Shown piece by piece: positions 45,501-58,910 of a stretch of 64,000 nucleotides of DNA; position 1 is the stretch's first letter; each line of letters begins with the position of its first letter. This DNA is from Poecilobothrus nobilitatus (taxonomy: Eukaryota > Arthropoda > Insecta > Diptera > Dolichopodidae): contig OX352773.1 in the NCBI GenBank assembly GCA_947095535.1, forward strand, positions 91,732,670 through 91,796,669. Direction: 5' to 3'. A program made the position numbers and the translations under genes. Under the pieces are notes generated by a model that worked only from the letters and a program-made list of their open reading frames with translations, ran no database searches and had not been told where the DNA came from.

Positions 45501-47700
45501 AAGCATCTGTTTTGGTATACTCTGCAGATCTTGTCATGTTATGAGTAGATTTGATTTATCCATCTTGAGTTACTGCTCCAGTGCTGCTATTATATTTGAA
45601 TTGTCATATAATTGTTTAAAATATTTTCCACTTTTTATTCTAATATTTTTAAGATCAGATTATTTTTTTATAGAATTTATTTGTAAACAATTTTTCAGTT
45701 TGCCATTTTTTACATATTAAGGATTATTTTTATTTTCTCTTAACACTTTTAATTAAAATATTTGTAGCATTTCTATATTAAAATTTTTAATTCTAGCCCA
45801 AAGATCGATCCACTCGAAACGTTCATATGAGGTAAGCAATAACTAGTAATATTTTTTTGGTGTCAACCTTATACGTTTGTTTTTGTTTATAATACAAATC
45901 CATTTAGTCGTTTGTTCGAGTGCATTTTAAAATATTTTACACTGTTTGTTTATTTCAGAAATGCGTCAGTTTTTGTTTTCTTTTCTGGACAATTTTTTTT
46001 CAATAAAAATTATATGAGTTGAGATGATAAGTTTTCCTGAGATGTCGTAGATGTTACGTATTTCTATACGAATTTCTTCATCATTATATGTTTTCTTTTA
46101 TTATATATACTATTAGAGATTTAAATACTCTATAATAACTTTATTTTACTGTATATAATGTAAAATAAAATAAAATTGAAATTTTGTAAACGGTGCTGTT
46201 AATATGTTGTTAGTTTTTGAGAGGTCAGGTTTGTAGATGTATGTTGTGGATATTGCTGCAATATACAATACATTTTAGTAAGTCCCATTTGATATGGATA
46301 TTCTAAAAATTTTTGTAATATATATGTTTGCATCATCAAAGTGTGAGACAAATAGATCAACTTTATTATCTTCACTTCGGGTCCATTTCCATTTTATTTT
46401 TTAGGAGACAAATTCATTTTTGATATATTAAATTTCTCATTACTTCCTATAGGATAAGTATCTTACCTTTCTGACCGTCCTTTTGAATAACTTTGTATGG
46501 TTTTATCTTTAATTCTTTAAATTTTTTTTTAAATTCCTTTGCAGACTTCTTGAAATGGATTTTGTGTTGAGACGATATTTTTTGTTGCTACAGCTTTCTT
46601 AGCTTTCTCTTTCTTTTTCTATTATTGCTATATTTTGATGTTATTACTGTGTAAAGTCTACTTATCCACTATTTAATTCGTTTTTATAGTTTAGAGTTGT
46701 TTCGGAGGACACATTTGCGACGAACAATCGCTTATATTTGTACTGATTTGTTCCATTTGAGTGCAGCGTTTGAACATTTATTACCTTTATCATCTTTCTT
46801 GATTCGTCTATTATTATAGTAGTATGGTTCGATGATACATCTCGGCATACCTATGCTTTTATCTGAGCTTTTAAAATTCCTGATTCCCGTCGTTTCGCAA
46901 ACAACTCTGAAACTTAAACTAAAAGGTTGGTTGTCCTATCCCTACACCACCAATAGCTTGGTTTTTAATGTTGAAAGCTAATGATAAAATTTGCTGCTAT
47001 GAAAATTCCGTAATATAGTTCTTTTTCTTTTTGAGTAATCGATCTAAAAATCTCAGTTGTGAGAAATTTTCAAATGTAGTTAAAGTAATCGTTGAATTCT
47101 TTCTTATTTATCTTGAGTTCTAGCGGTTCAGTAGTAAGCAAAAATTGCTAAACCACATTATCTCTTACATAATTAAACCAATAACGAATGGTAGTTGAAT
47201 CGGGTCTAAAACGAAAAAGAAGCTTTTCTTTTTTACTTGGACAGAAACCATGAACTCCCAATTAGTGGTCATATTTCCATATTCCACACTGTATATAGAA
47301 TATTTCCATCTTTAATTCACCTATATTTAAATCGATTTTAAATTTATATTTTCTGTTTTCTTATCTGTAAGTTATTTTCTTATTTTAGTTGTTATTGTGT
47401 GATGCGGCACTTTCGGCTCCTTGGTAAACTTAATATTAATTCCCTAAACCCTATTTATTAAGATTAACATCCACTATTTTATTAAAATCGCTTGAAATTT
47501 TGTTTTAAACCGAAGAAATTTTATTCCCGTCGGCAATTCATGTTCATATGAAGACTTTACTATAAGAATTCAAAATTTTAATGAATTTTCTGAGAAAACA
47601 AAAAAAAGTAATTATAACTTTTAATCAGAGACGTTCAATATGTTTTTATTCCTTGTTCTATGATCCTGATTTTGCATCCCCTAAGTAGGCATTTGTTTTT
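45501..47700. other. Less AT-rich segment, probable decayed gene or element, unidentified
   Basis: Composition shifts towards more balanced sequence from about 45.5 to 47.7 kb. On the minus strand, about 47140 down to 46955, one frame reads LLTTEPLELKINKKEFNDYF then KFLTTEIFRSITQKEKELYY and GIFIAANFI, with a single stop in about 60 codons. Further on, CIIEPYYYNNRRIKKDDKG and KKFKELKIKPYKVIQKDGQK can be read in related frames. I do not recognise the family. A decayed transposable-element protein is the likeliest reading, but a host pseudogene is possible. Confidence 0.35.
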
Positions 47701-49501
47701 TGGGTAATCTTCAAGTACTTTCTATTTATTTTCGTTTTTTTGTAACCATGGTATGTTATTGTAGGCTTGAAATAAATTCATAAATTTTTTGACCTATTTT
47801 TATATTTTAAAAATTTGTTACAATTAAAAATTAATTAACCTAATATCTAATTACTTTTGTAGTCAATAAAATTACAAAAAGAAATTCTTTATATCCCAAC
47901 GAACTGAAAATTTATTAAATTATAATTAGTTTTTTTATTAATTTTTTTTATTTTTTTTCTTTTTTTTAGATATAATAAAAAAATAATTTATACGATTTTT
48001 TTTCAAATAAATCCAATTAGGGATTGAAAATTATTATTTTTCCAATCATTTTTATAATATTTTAAAAAAGAAAAATCCCCGTGCCCCACACAATTCGGCA
48101 ACTGATGTATATCAGCTGAGAAATTTTATTTGCGTCATTCTTGAAAAAAGAAATAAAAATGGTTTAAAATTTTACACAATGACCAAAAAGAGTCCAAATA
48201 ATAATTAAAAAAAAAAAAGTAGCAAAAAAAGTACTAATTAGTTTTGGATTGGAACCAATATTTAATTATTTTATGATTATTTAAAGGTTGGGATCAATTT
48301 ATTGATTATTAAAAAAAAAATGAATATTAAATTTATTCCCATAATAGTTTTTTTTTTTTTTTTTTTTTTAATTTTTTTAATATATTAATTTTTCCTGATG
48401 ATCTGATGAATTTTTATGGAATATTATGACAAAACTAACCAATCAACCTGTGTATAAGATTGACGTGAACAGAAGTTCTTAAACAATATTAAATGAATTC
48501 AAGGGGGTCTTATTACATAATTTATTAAAAATAATAGGTAATATTTGGTTCTTTTGTTTTTTTTTTCATCAATATTCATTCTCATTATCATTAGATTCAA
48601 TATTAGATCATTATAAATAACACCGCATCAAATGAAAATCAAAAATGTTAAAAATCATAAAAAAAAAAAAAGGCCCAACAAATTTAATATTATGGACTAT
48701 GGTAAAAAAAAAAAAAAAAAAAAAAATAACAACCCAGAAATTGAAATTAAATTTTATTGTGTGCAACCTTGAAATTGAAACTATAAAAGTTTTTGATTTA
48801 TCTGTAAAGATTTTAAATTAAATTTTTCAGGTAACTGAAACCACAAAAATTTAATTGAGTATACCCTTAAATTTTAGACCTGATGAATTAAAATAAATAC
48901 TTTTTTATTTTTTCTACTTATTAATTCATAATGTAAATTTTCATATAAAATGTTAGGTAGTAACAGTAAGAAGTTCCAATCAAATTTTTTAAAATCTAAA
49001 AACTAAAAAAAAAAAAATAACTTAGAAAGTTTTATTCACTTTTTGTTTTTTTTTTTTTGTTTGTTGTTTTAATTTGAAGTCCCAGACTGTTATTGACCGA
49101 CCTCACCTTCAAAAATTAGCGAATTGCTTCAGAAAACAAAAAACAAAAAAAAAAATTAAAAGGTCTTTATTACAAAAATTGTTCTGCAATGTTTATTTTT
49201 TTTTTTTTTTTTGGTTCTTAAAAAAGGTTTATCACTATTTAAAGTAGTTTAAAATGTAATAAAAGTCACATTTTTTAATCGTTGGGAACTTTTTTTTTGT
49301 GTTTAAAGAACGTGAGTTTATTTAAAAAGTGCGAGAGAACCTTAGAAAAGGCAAACAAAAAAAAAAACCAAAAGGAAAACCAAAAGTAAAGGTTGAATTA
49401 TTTGGGGTAGGTCGCGTGCCAGAGGCGTTAAAACCTTTTTCATGGATAATTGTCTTATAAACTATAACATATATAATTGTCTTATAACTATAACAAACTA
49501 T

Positions 49502-49539
<38 letters not shown>

Positions 49540-52322
49540 TTTCTAGATTTGTGATGGTTTTTTAATATTTTACATCACAATTATTAAATGCACCATGTAA
49601 AAAACACAAAAAATTAATGGTAAATAATGTTTATTACAATTTCTTAAGCAGCTTTTAAAGATTTTCAAAACAAAACTGTATAATTAAGGTGACTTCCTAC
49701 CAAAAATGAATGACTAAAATTCATATTTTAAGAGGATTAAAGACCGTTCTATGACATTATTTCACTCATTAAGGGTAACGTACAATAATGAAATGTTCCA
49801 TATATTATGTCTCCATATAAATGTAAAATATCCTTTTGTAATACATTTAATATATATGGCAGTATTAAGATACAATTTAATTCAGTGTGCTTCATTGTAT
49901 CTTTTCGAAATTTGGTTAAAGAGAACAAAACTTATAACTGGGAAAGACCATTTTAAAAATTTTGTAAGTGAAATTAAATAAAGTTATTAAGAACGAATAT
50001 TGAATTATAGAAAAATATGAAAAATATTGCAAACCCACGAAAATAAATTTTATTCTTTGGTTTAGAATTTATTTTTCATATTTTACCAAAGACAACTACA
50101 CTGTTGCAAATATTTTTTAGGTTGCTTTTACAATATCTTGAAGACTTATTGCTTAACCACGGATGTGCATGCAGATTATATTATAGCTGTTTGTTTTATT
50201 ACGTATTAACCGGAGGTGTATTCCACTTCTCAGTTCAACAATTTTAAGACTTTTTCTTACTGTATCAAGTCTAGAACTAACAATTTTAAAATTTATAATA
50301 AAAATTTAAAACCTGATTAAATAAATTAAAAATTAATATTGAATAAAAAAATTTTTTTTTTTTTTTAAATTTAATATAAATAGGACAAAACAAACCAAGA
50401 ACTCTTTAAATTTTAAAGTATATTAAATGGTTTTTTTTTTTTTTAAATAACTTTAAAATGACACTGGGTTTTTTTTATGTTTTTACAACATGTTACCCAA
50501 ATGACCTGTATTTCCTAATTTTCTTTATATTTTCTGGTGTGTTTTTTTTCTTTTTTTTATGGAAAAATCTATAATTTTATATTGAGTTTAAGATGTACGT
50601 ACACACACATTCTAACATATGTAAGATATAATGTGGTCATTTCCTTAAGCAAAATACTTAAAAGATTTGTTTTGTCTCATAAGTTATACATATTAAATAT
50701 GTGTATATAAATATGTATATATACATATATATAACTTTTTTATACCGATTTAAAATAGTCCAGGAAAATTGCTTGTTTTTCACTTATACCTTGTACATTT
50801 TTATATATATACAACGAAGGACAAGAATTAATAATTTTCTTGATCTTATAAAGAATACATTTAAAAATCAATTTTTTTTATATTTTAAAATAAAAGTCTT
50901 GTTTTTAGGCTATCATTCTACTCTCGTATCTAGAATTAATACAACAGAATATAGAGAAAGCCAGAAAAAAAACAACAAAAAAATAAAATAAAATAGAGCT
51001 ATAAAATTTAGAATTATATGTCCTGGCTACATGCATTTAATACCATTATTTTCTTTTTTCCTAACAAAATTTAAGATGTAAGAAACAAAATAAAAAAAAA
51101 AAAAACAAAAAAAAAACGGAATAAATTATTTTTAAAAACACGCACAAATACAATAACAATTCTTTTGTTTTTATTTTAAATGTAAAGTTACCCCTTTTTT
51201 GTCTTTTTTTTTTTTTTTAATTTTAAAATTTATTTTTGTCCTTCTTACAGGACTTTAATACTATTATATTATATATTTTTTACTTTTTGTATTGTGAAAA
51301 ATAATTGTCTATACACATACAAATACAAGTATTATATAAATATTTTTCAAACTTTTGTTAGAAAAACTTTCTTATACATACAAATAAATAAAATAAAAAA
51401 AAACAATGAGAAAACCTGGACGAAAGAATCCTGTAACGGTCTGGTCAGGCTTCTTTTTGCATTTTATATACTAAGAGAAACCCCTCTAAAAAAATTATTT
51501 TCCAATTTTTTTTTTTTTTAACAATCAGTTATCCTGTTTCTTTTTCAGATATATATATATATATATAATTTTATGTTATATACATAGAATTTTATGTATT
51601 TAATACAAACTAGTTAAGAACCCTTTCAATTTTGTTTCTGTTTTGTTCTCAGTGAAAAATAAAATTAAAAAATGAAAGAAAAAGAGAAAAAAAAAATCGT
51701 CCTAGCATTTATTATCCTTGAAGACTTTCACTGTTTCTTTTTTTTGAAAAATTAAAAAAATAAAAAACGAAAGTTATTTTGCATTGCAAAAAGTTTCTTT
51801 ATTTTAAATAAAAAAAAAAGGACTATTTTTAAGATCTAGTCCACACTCGGAAAATTTGATAAGGAAAGGATATCATTGTAAAAAATTATATAAATGGTAA
51901 AAATTGATGTACAATAATTAAAATAGGTATAAGAATAAAATAAAGTATTTGAAGTAATAAAATTACTTTAGTCAGTCGATTGTCCTTATTTTGGGTGCAA
52001 AGCAGTTTCTTGCTTCAATGAACCTTCAATGAACCGTGAACCGATCTGTTACCTTTTTGAAATACATTTTAAAAATAACACTTGAGTTAAAATAAAAGCT
52101 CTCGTTTTGTTTAGGTATTTAGGTACAAATTGTAATAGCTTAACTATAAAAAAGGATATCCATGGTAAAGAAGGCAACTAATCCAAACCATCCATAAAAT
52201 GATATAAAAGCACAACTAAAAATTCATAATACTTTTAAACTAGAAACATTTCAAAGAAATTAACATTCCTAAATAACAGTATAAAAGTTAAGAAAGAAAT
52301 GAGATATTTAAACTTAAGTCTT
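47701..52322. other. AT-rich spacer with strong homopolymer and (TA)n runs, no gene
   Basis: No gene recognised. Simple sequence: 22-base T run about 48348-48369, 23-base A run about 48704-48726, (AT) run about 49505-49537 and (AT) run 51549-51567. ATAATTGTCTTATAA-CTATAAC is duplicated at about 49446 and 49471. Two GC-richer islets, 48074-48120 and 49405-49435, show no identifiable feature. Confidence 0.6.
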
Positions 52323-52700
52323 AAAGGTAATGACACTTGCTCAGATGACATGAAATCACTGTTGCCTTCCTCAAATAATGTCAATGTACAACTAGAGCGA
52401 CTGTAATTGCTCATTTCTACCTCATAAGTGGTACTCTACTGGTTATTGTAATTCTTTTGTTGTCAGAACTGCAAAAAAGTGAAATTTATTACCATCCAAT
52501 GTGTTCCCAAAAGCTGGCGATTTTTTGATCTACAATTTTCACAAATTAAAAAAAAATGTAAACAGATTCATTATTCACTTTGCTCCCAACTATCTTCTAT
52601 CAGAATTCTTCCCATCCCTATCCCATCCAATATAATCACAAATACTTTTTACAATATTCCTAGAAAAAAAATATTTAGCAAAAAGGACAAAATTTCAATA
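52323..52700 (+). pseudogene. C-terminal relic of the 14.3-kb non-LTR family
   Basis: Aligns in order with 14735-15000: GGTAATGACACTTGCTCA (there GGTAATTACACTTGCTCA), CCTCAAATAATGTCAATGT, GTAATTGCTCATTTCTACCT, TCTTTTGTTGTCAGAACTGC and ATCCAATGTGTTCCC. Across three frames this reads IAHFYLI, NSFVVRTAKKWNLLPSNVFP-like fragments, matching IAHYYIV and VVRTAKMWNMLPSTVFPS at 14.8-14.95 kb. Several frameshifts make it more decayed than that copy. The element is 5'-truncated before the reverse transcriptase core. Downstream Ser/Pro-rich sequence to about 52690 is probably its 3' end. Confidence 0.75.
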
Positions 52701-53869
52701 TTTTTTAAATTATCCTTTTAAAGTGTAAACTATGCCTTACAAGTGTATATATAATGAGTACTAACACTGTCTACTAACACTATAGTAACCTTGCTTCAAT
52801 TTTGCTTTTTGTTTTTGTTTCGTTAGTGAAAAATTTTTAAACTGGACAGAGCAGTAATAATTTTCTTTTTTTGTTTTTTTTTTTTGAATTTTATTTTTCC
52901 TTATATATAAAGAAAATTTAAGTGGAAACAAAAACTGAATTTAGAAGCTAAATGCTGGGGGAGAGGAATGAAAAATAAATGGACCTGTTCACATTTTTGT
53001 GTATTTTTTATATTTTTTGAATGTTGTTTATGATGCTACTATAATACAATACTAATACTATTACAAGAAACAAAAATAGAAAAAAAGAGTTGTAATATAT
53101 TTAAAATATGCTCTTTGGTCATTTTTGTATAGCATATACAGTATTGTAAAAAAAAAAAAACAGTTATCGTAGAATAAATTGTGTTTGGATGACTGACATA
53201 AAAGAAGGATTGTATACAAATTTACAATTGATGTATTTTATATTATATTACAGTTGAGAAAATTTTACATTTTTTATTTTAATTTTAAGAATCTAATTAA
53301 AAATAATAAAATTAAACATTTTAAAGATTTAAGTTGAATTTATGGGAGCTTTTTTTTAAAGTTTATTTTTTTAATTTGCATTAAATTTAAAATATAAATA
53401 AAAGAAAATATTTTGAAAATTAAAATTTTTTTTCTTTTTTTGTTTCACATATTTTTGTTAATTTAATGTTAACACTTCAAAAACACAATTTATAACTAAA
53501 GACACCTCTCAAGTTAAATTGGAAAAATACTGGCAAAATAAAAAGGATTTTATTCGTTCCATTTTACAAAATTGAAGGTTACAACTCCAAACCAAGTAAG
53601 ATGATATAAACTATTAATAAATCAATAAGTATTGAAGAAAAATTCAACAGTAGAAGGATTTGAAGATGTTTTATAATCGTATTAGAAGATTTTAGGTAGA
53701 GTATAAAGCACACTTTATTATGTTTTTTTTTTTTTGAATCAAGTTTATAAGTAGTTATAGTTAGTTAAATTTTTTAGTTAAGATTACTTCTTGAAAATAA
53801 CGTCTCACAATATATATATAGTTCTGTTATTTATGATAATATGTTAATACCCATCTATGTATAACATAG
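52701..53869. other. AT-rich spacer, no gene
   Basis: Nothing recognised. Poly-T and poly-A tracts (52876-52886, 53149-53160, 53726-53738). Confidence 0.6.
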
Positions 53870-54315
53870 AGTTAGTAGCTGGTAATCGTCCCTGTCCATA
53901 GCCAATGGTTTAGGGGTTTCGACACCGGCCTATCATTTTCGCTTTCATTCGAAAGGTTCCCCGGTTGGGTCAAAAAATAATATAAATTTTTCTTAATTTT
54001 TATTTAGCATAATAATATATATTTATAATTAAATAAAAAATTAAGTAGGTATATTATTATATAATTAATATCACATTGTAATACATAATAAAATGAAAAA
54101 TAAAAAATTATTTCTTGTATAGGATAATAGATGGCGCAGAAATCAAAATATTGGATTTTTAAAAGTCTCGTTCAATAGTTAAAATCGAATAATCACCGTC
54201 TTAATGAAACTAAAGTTTCTTGAAACCGAATTTACTACGATATAAATAATAAATGTCTTAGTGAATGCCCTATGCTCCTAAATAAGAGTCGAAAGGACAA
54301 AAACAAAAAAAAAAA
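53870..54315 (+). mobile_element. tRNA-derived SINE, family B copy 1
   Basis: The head has an A-box-like TAGCCAATGGTTTAGGGG (about 53899-53916), GGTTTCGACACCGGCC, then GAAAGGTTCCCCGGTTGGGT, a damaged B-box region. The body includes AATAGATGGCGCAGAAAT (54126-54143) and ends with TTAGTGAATGCCCTATGCTC (54259-54278), AAATAAGAGTCGAAAGGA and an A-rich tail (to about 54315). The AATAGA-GGCG and TGAATGCCCTATGCTC blocks recur in the same order at 59.06-59.24 kb, and a diverged tail at 5.63 kb. The stretch between head and body (53972-54115) is AT-rich and may be an insertion. Not a tRNA gene: no acceptor stem. Confidence 0.6.
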
Positions 54316-55734
54316 TTTTTTCTCTGTAACTATATTGAATTGTATGTAAAACACTGGCGAACAAAAATGTCTTGACAATTAGACCATTACAACGATTTTT
54401 GCAATACTATATTGAATCATGAGTTATAAGTTTTTAATATTTTATTTTTGATCTGAAAAAGAAAAGAGCATGGTGGCTACTTCATAATAAATATTTAAAA
54501 ATTTTCTAATAAATTCTACTAAACTAATCAGAAAATGAAAAAAAAAATTAAACTTCCAAAAAATTCTTCAATTAAATTTTAAAAATTACGTATAATTTTT
54601 ATATCATGTTGTTTTTATTAATCATTAAAAAAATTATTACCTTAAATTTTAGATCTTTTTTTTTTATCCACCATTTTTGTATGATTTTTTTTTAATATTA
54701 TATTTTTTTAGTGTGAGTATAGAAAAGGTAAACTAAGATAATATAGATTTTTATTTTTTAATTAATTAATTTATATTGGCGCCATTATTTATGTTCAAAT
54801 TTCAGAATAATCTAAACAAAAATATCATTTTTTTTTTTTAATTTTTTTTAAATCTTTAGTTAATATGATACCACCCATAAATATACTTGTAAGATAATAT
54901 GGACACATTTTCTTCTACTTAAATAATTAATTCCACTATATTTTGATTTTATTGTTAAGTATTTTTCTTATACGAGTATATATTGTGTTAATTGCTATAA
55001 CGCGCTTTACAAAATCAAAAAAAAAAAAAACTAAAACCAAAATTTAAATAATTTCAAAGTTACATGTTTGTCATTTGATTTTTGATTTCCTATACATATT
55101 TTCAAAATACAGTAAAACATCGATATTTCGTATATGTCTATTAAAAATTTCGATCCAAACATTCACCTAAAAATATCATATTATATACATTTAAAATTTT
55201 TGCTTAACACTAGAGGTAAGTAACTGCATATGTTTTTTGTATTTCCCAGCCACATTATTTATTGTTAGATGTTTTGTTTGAGAAATTAAAATTTTCCACA
55301 AAGTGCTTAAAATAACTTAGGTTCTGCTTTATGATCCTAAATCTGATCAGTAATCTGATGATAAAATTACTATAAATCGAGTAACTAAAGTCTCTTCACT
55401 TGAACTTGTTAAAAAAATAGGTATATGGTAAAACTTGCTCAATAATTGCAATAATAAAATTTAATGCTTTAATTGTCAAAACGTTCTATTTTTTCTAGTT
55501 TAAGTACATTTGACAATAAATCGTGTTTATATCATCACGAATCATTAATAAAAATATGGAGGGAGGTACCAAAAAAAAAAGATATGACCTAACTTATCCT
55601 AATCCTGAAAGATCTTTCTTGTCTCAAAATTTCTACGTTCAAACTAAAAGCATGTCGCAGTCATAAACGAAATAAAAGTTGCCAAAGTTTGCTTTTATGT
55701 AATGAGCGTCAGGAACGATTAATAAGCATATTTT
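54316..55734. other. AT-rich spacer, no gene
   Basis: Nothing recognised beyond A/T tracts. Confidence 0.6.
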
Positions 55735-56017
55735 TTGTCTACACTTTATTTTAACTCCTGTTCCCGATTTTCTTCAAACTTTGCGCAAACAAGCATGGAC
55801 ATGAAACACGTAATTTCGGGATTTTTCGTGATGACGTCATTAAGGGGGTCAAACAGCCTTTCAAAGTTTAATTTTTATTTATTAATCATATATCTTTACC
55901 TAAGCCATCATGTCATCGCCAAAAATCCCAATTGCAACTTATATTTCTCATGTTTATGCATTTTTGTGCAAAGTTTGAAGAAAATCGGGAACGGAAATTA
56001 AAATAAAGCATAGTCAA
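55735..56017. mobile_element. Foldback/MITE-like element of about 280 bp
   Basis: The left arm (about 55736-55850) and the right arm (about 55905-56015) are diverged inverted repeats of each other. Left reads CACTTTATTTTAACTCC, TGTTCCCGATTTTCTTCAAA, CTTTGCGCAAACAAGCATG and GGGATTTTTCGTGATGACGT. The reverse complement of the right arm reads GCTTTATTTTAATTTCC, CGTTCCCGATTTTCTTCAAA, CTTTGCACAAAAATGCAT and GGGATTTTTGGCGATGACAT. The loop is about 55 bases. Almost the whole element could fold into one hairpin. There is no room for a transposase. The plus-strand open frame at 55735-56001 is an accidental reading. A target duplication could not be fixed. Confidence 0.7.
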
Positions 56018-57997
56018 TTTTTATTTTGAAAAATGTATTAAAAACTTTTTTTTATACAATCCACAGTTCAGTTAGGTTTTAGGTTAGTTTCTTGAAAAAT
56101 TTAATATTTTGTTTAGCCATTACATCGTTAGAAGTTAATTAATCTTGGCCACAATAGTTTAAATAATATTTTGTAATTTATTTGAACTAAATCAAAAAAT
56201 AACAGAAATATGGTTAAATTTTTAAATTTATTTTTAAATCTGAATAGTTTATAATTTTTGCAGTTTACTGTAATTTATTTTTCGTTATTTAAATGATTTT
56301 AACAGTAGCCAAATATTAAATGATATCAAAATAATATTGTCGACTTAGGATTAATAACTTAATCCGGTTTTAATAGATTTATTTTTTTTTTTTTTGGTTT
56401 AAGTTAATTTTTAGATTATCCAAAATCAGAAAGAAAAAAAACAAGATTAAGAGTTAGATTTAGCGACTTAGCAAAAGAAATTAATAAAATTCTATTTAAC
56501 TATGGAATTAATGAAAAAAATAATACAAAAAAAAGTTATAATTTTTAACAATAAAATGGATTATTTATATTTATTGTCTTTTGTTGTTGACTTTAAAAAT
56601 TTTTTTTTGATCCATTCATGAATAATGTAAGACCGCCTACTGTTTTTTAATAAAAAATGAAATAAACTTAAAAAACTTAAATAAAAAAAAGTTTTTTTTG
56701 TTTACCTGTTCGTTAACTGTTAGCGATTATTTTTATTACTTAAAATATAATATTTTTTAAATATTCTAATATATATATATATATATATATACATTTATAT
56801 ATGTATATATAGAAAAAAATAGTAGTTAATGTGTGGCCAAAGGTGTGATTGTTTATCAGTTTAAAAAGAAATACAAAAAGAAAAAAAATTTTGTGGCAGT
56901 TACCAAATTTCATACCTATTTTGGGAGGAGTTGTATTAATGCTTGTGTTGTGTATAGTTCAAATGGATAGGTAAATTATTTTCTCATAGAATGGAAATTT
57001 TTTTATTTATTTTATTTCTAATTTTTCTTTTACTTAAATTTTTTAAGCAATGGTGGTTAAAACTTTCAATAAATAAAGAAAAAAAAAAAAATTATGATAT
57101 ATGAAATTCGATTTTTCAAGGATAAAAAACCGAATATAACGTTCTTAAAAAAATGACTTCATAAAACAAGTTGAGCTGTTTGAAGGTTGAAAAAAAAAAA
57201 AACTAGGAATTAATTACTAATTAATTTTAATACAATTTGTTTTTTAATAACAAGTTTGCGGCCAAACCATTAGGAAGCAATTTAAAACAAGTTTAAAATT
57301 TTTTCATACCACACAAGAAGAATAAACCCTTTTTAATTTTATATAAAATTTTTATGTGATTAATTTATGCTTATAGCATAAATAAAATAAACCTAAAATA
57401 ATATTCAAATTAAGGTAATTTTTAAGACTCTTATTATAAGTTTTTAATTTATAGAAATTAGTAAAATGTAAGTTTTCTGCATAAAAAAATGTGAATCTTA
57501 TTTAAGCATCTACTAATTATAGGCATCCATAGTTAATCCTTAATTAATTTTAATTTTTACATTAAAAAAAAAAAAAACTAGCTAAAAGCTTTTGTTTGAT
57601 GTGTAAATTAAACATTTTTATTTAGCGATATGTTTGATCTATTTTTTAATGAAAACAATATTATTTTTTATTTAATTAAATATTAAAAATCTCAAAGTTA
57701 TACAAATTAATTTTCTATTTAATATTATTACATTTTTATTGAGGGAAAAAAACTTTATTTCTTTTATATTTTAAGATTTTTTTTTTCAAGTCCTAAACTT
57801 TTAATAGTCCTAACTTTTAATAGTCAAGTCCGAAACTAAACAACTCTAATATCTTTTTAATCCTTTTTAAATCCTTAAATTAAAACTTTTTAAACAATTG
57901 ATATTTCTTTTGTTTGTTAAAATAAATTAAGAAATTTAGAAATTTTTAATTATTGTTTGTTAATTGTATCAAATTATATAGTTTACTATCAATACCA
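56018..57997. other. AT-rich spacer, no gene
   Basis: Nothing recognised. (TA) run 56769-56791; several poly-A/T tracts. Confidence 0.6.
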
Positions 57998-58910
57998 GTT
58001 GTTCCCCAGCCTTCGTTCTTTTACCAACTTTATTTCTAATATTTCTCAATGATCTTCAATCCATAACTTTAAACAAAATTCATAGCTTTGCTGATTAACA
58101 TTTACAGCATCCTTGAATGTTTTTATATTTTTGAGAATGCAGCTTATGCCACCCCAAATTCAGTGACGCATGAACTATCCAAAATTTCAAGTTCTAATAT
58201 TCTCCTATATTCTAAATTCTGCTAATATAGTGACCATATGGTGACCAAGAATATGGGAAAACCTTAAAAATTAAGTAAGTTTTAATGCTTCTAAAACACA
58301 GCATTGTCTGTTATAAATAATAATTAATTTCTTTCTGTCCAATATTTTTTTTAGAAATGTAAATATTAAAGATAAATATTAAAGACTCTGAATTCTTAAA
58401 AATTTTACGCATGGAAATAAATGGAAAACTGTTTTGGAATGGCTACATATTTTCAGTTGCTAAAGATGCTGCAGAATATTTAAGGAAATATTTTACATAT
58501 TCCGATTTCGCTCTGGTATATAAAATGTGTATTCAAAAAAGACTTGAATGTAACTCCCATATCTTGGCTGGTGCGCCCAGTACTGGTCTACAATATCTAG
58601 AACAAATACAAAAACTAGCTATTAAAATCACTAATTATTTTGAAATTAAAAGAAAACTTAATCTCTTTAAGTCATCGCCGAACTACTTGTTTTTTCTATA
58701 AATATGACCAGAGCAACATCTTTAGCGAAATTAAAAATATAATGCCCAAAATCCTACCAATCCGATGTAAAAAAAGTAGAGTAGCCCTACCTCATAACTA
58801 TGTTGTGAAGCATATTAGAACTAGAATGACGAAATATAGGACCTAAATGGGATGCACAAATTGTGTAACACATTACCACCACAGGTATTCCCCGGTTTCT
58901 TTATTTTTTG
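57998..58910 (+). pseudogene. Non-LTR retrotransposon relic including the RT active-site box
   Basis: The largest LINE fragment here by domain content. It starts with VPQ-SF (GVPQGSVL motif, degenerate), then LPTLFLIFLNDLQSI and KIHSFAD followed by a stop (58096-58098) where the second Asp of the FADD/YADD active site should be. The same frame continues to VAKDAAEYLRKYFTYSDFAL, CIQKRLECNSHILAGAPSTG and LQYLEQIQKLAIKITN. After a +1 frameshift near 58640 it reads LSHRRTTCFFYKY, NIMPKILPIRCKKSRVALPH and VVKHIRTRMTKYR, and ends near LPPQVFP. This is the Jockey/CR1-like order seen at 14.3 kb, but the wording differs, so it is a related, separate family. Non-functional. Confidence 0.82.

Noticed and set aside
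49505..49537. Replication origin or promoter from the (AT)n run
   Set aside because: One of many AT microsatellites; no other supporting signal.
55735..56001. 88-codon plus-strand open frame
   Set aside because: Coincides with the two arms and loop of a foldback element.
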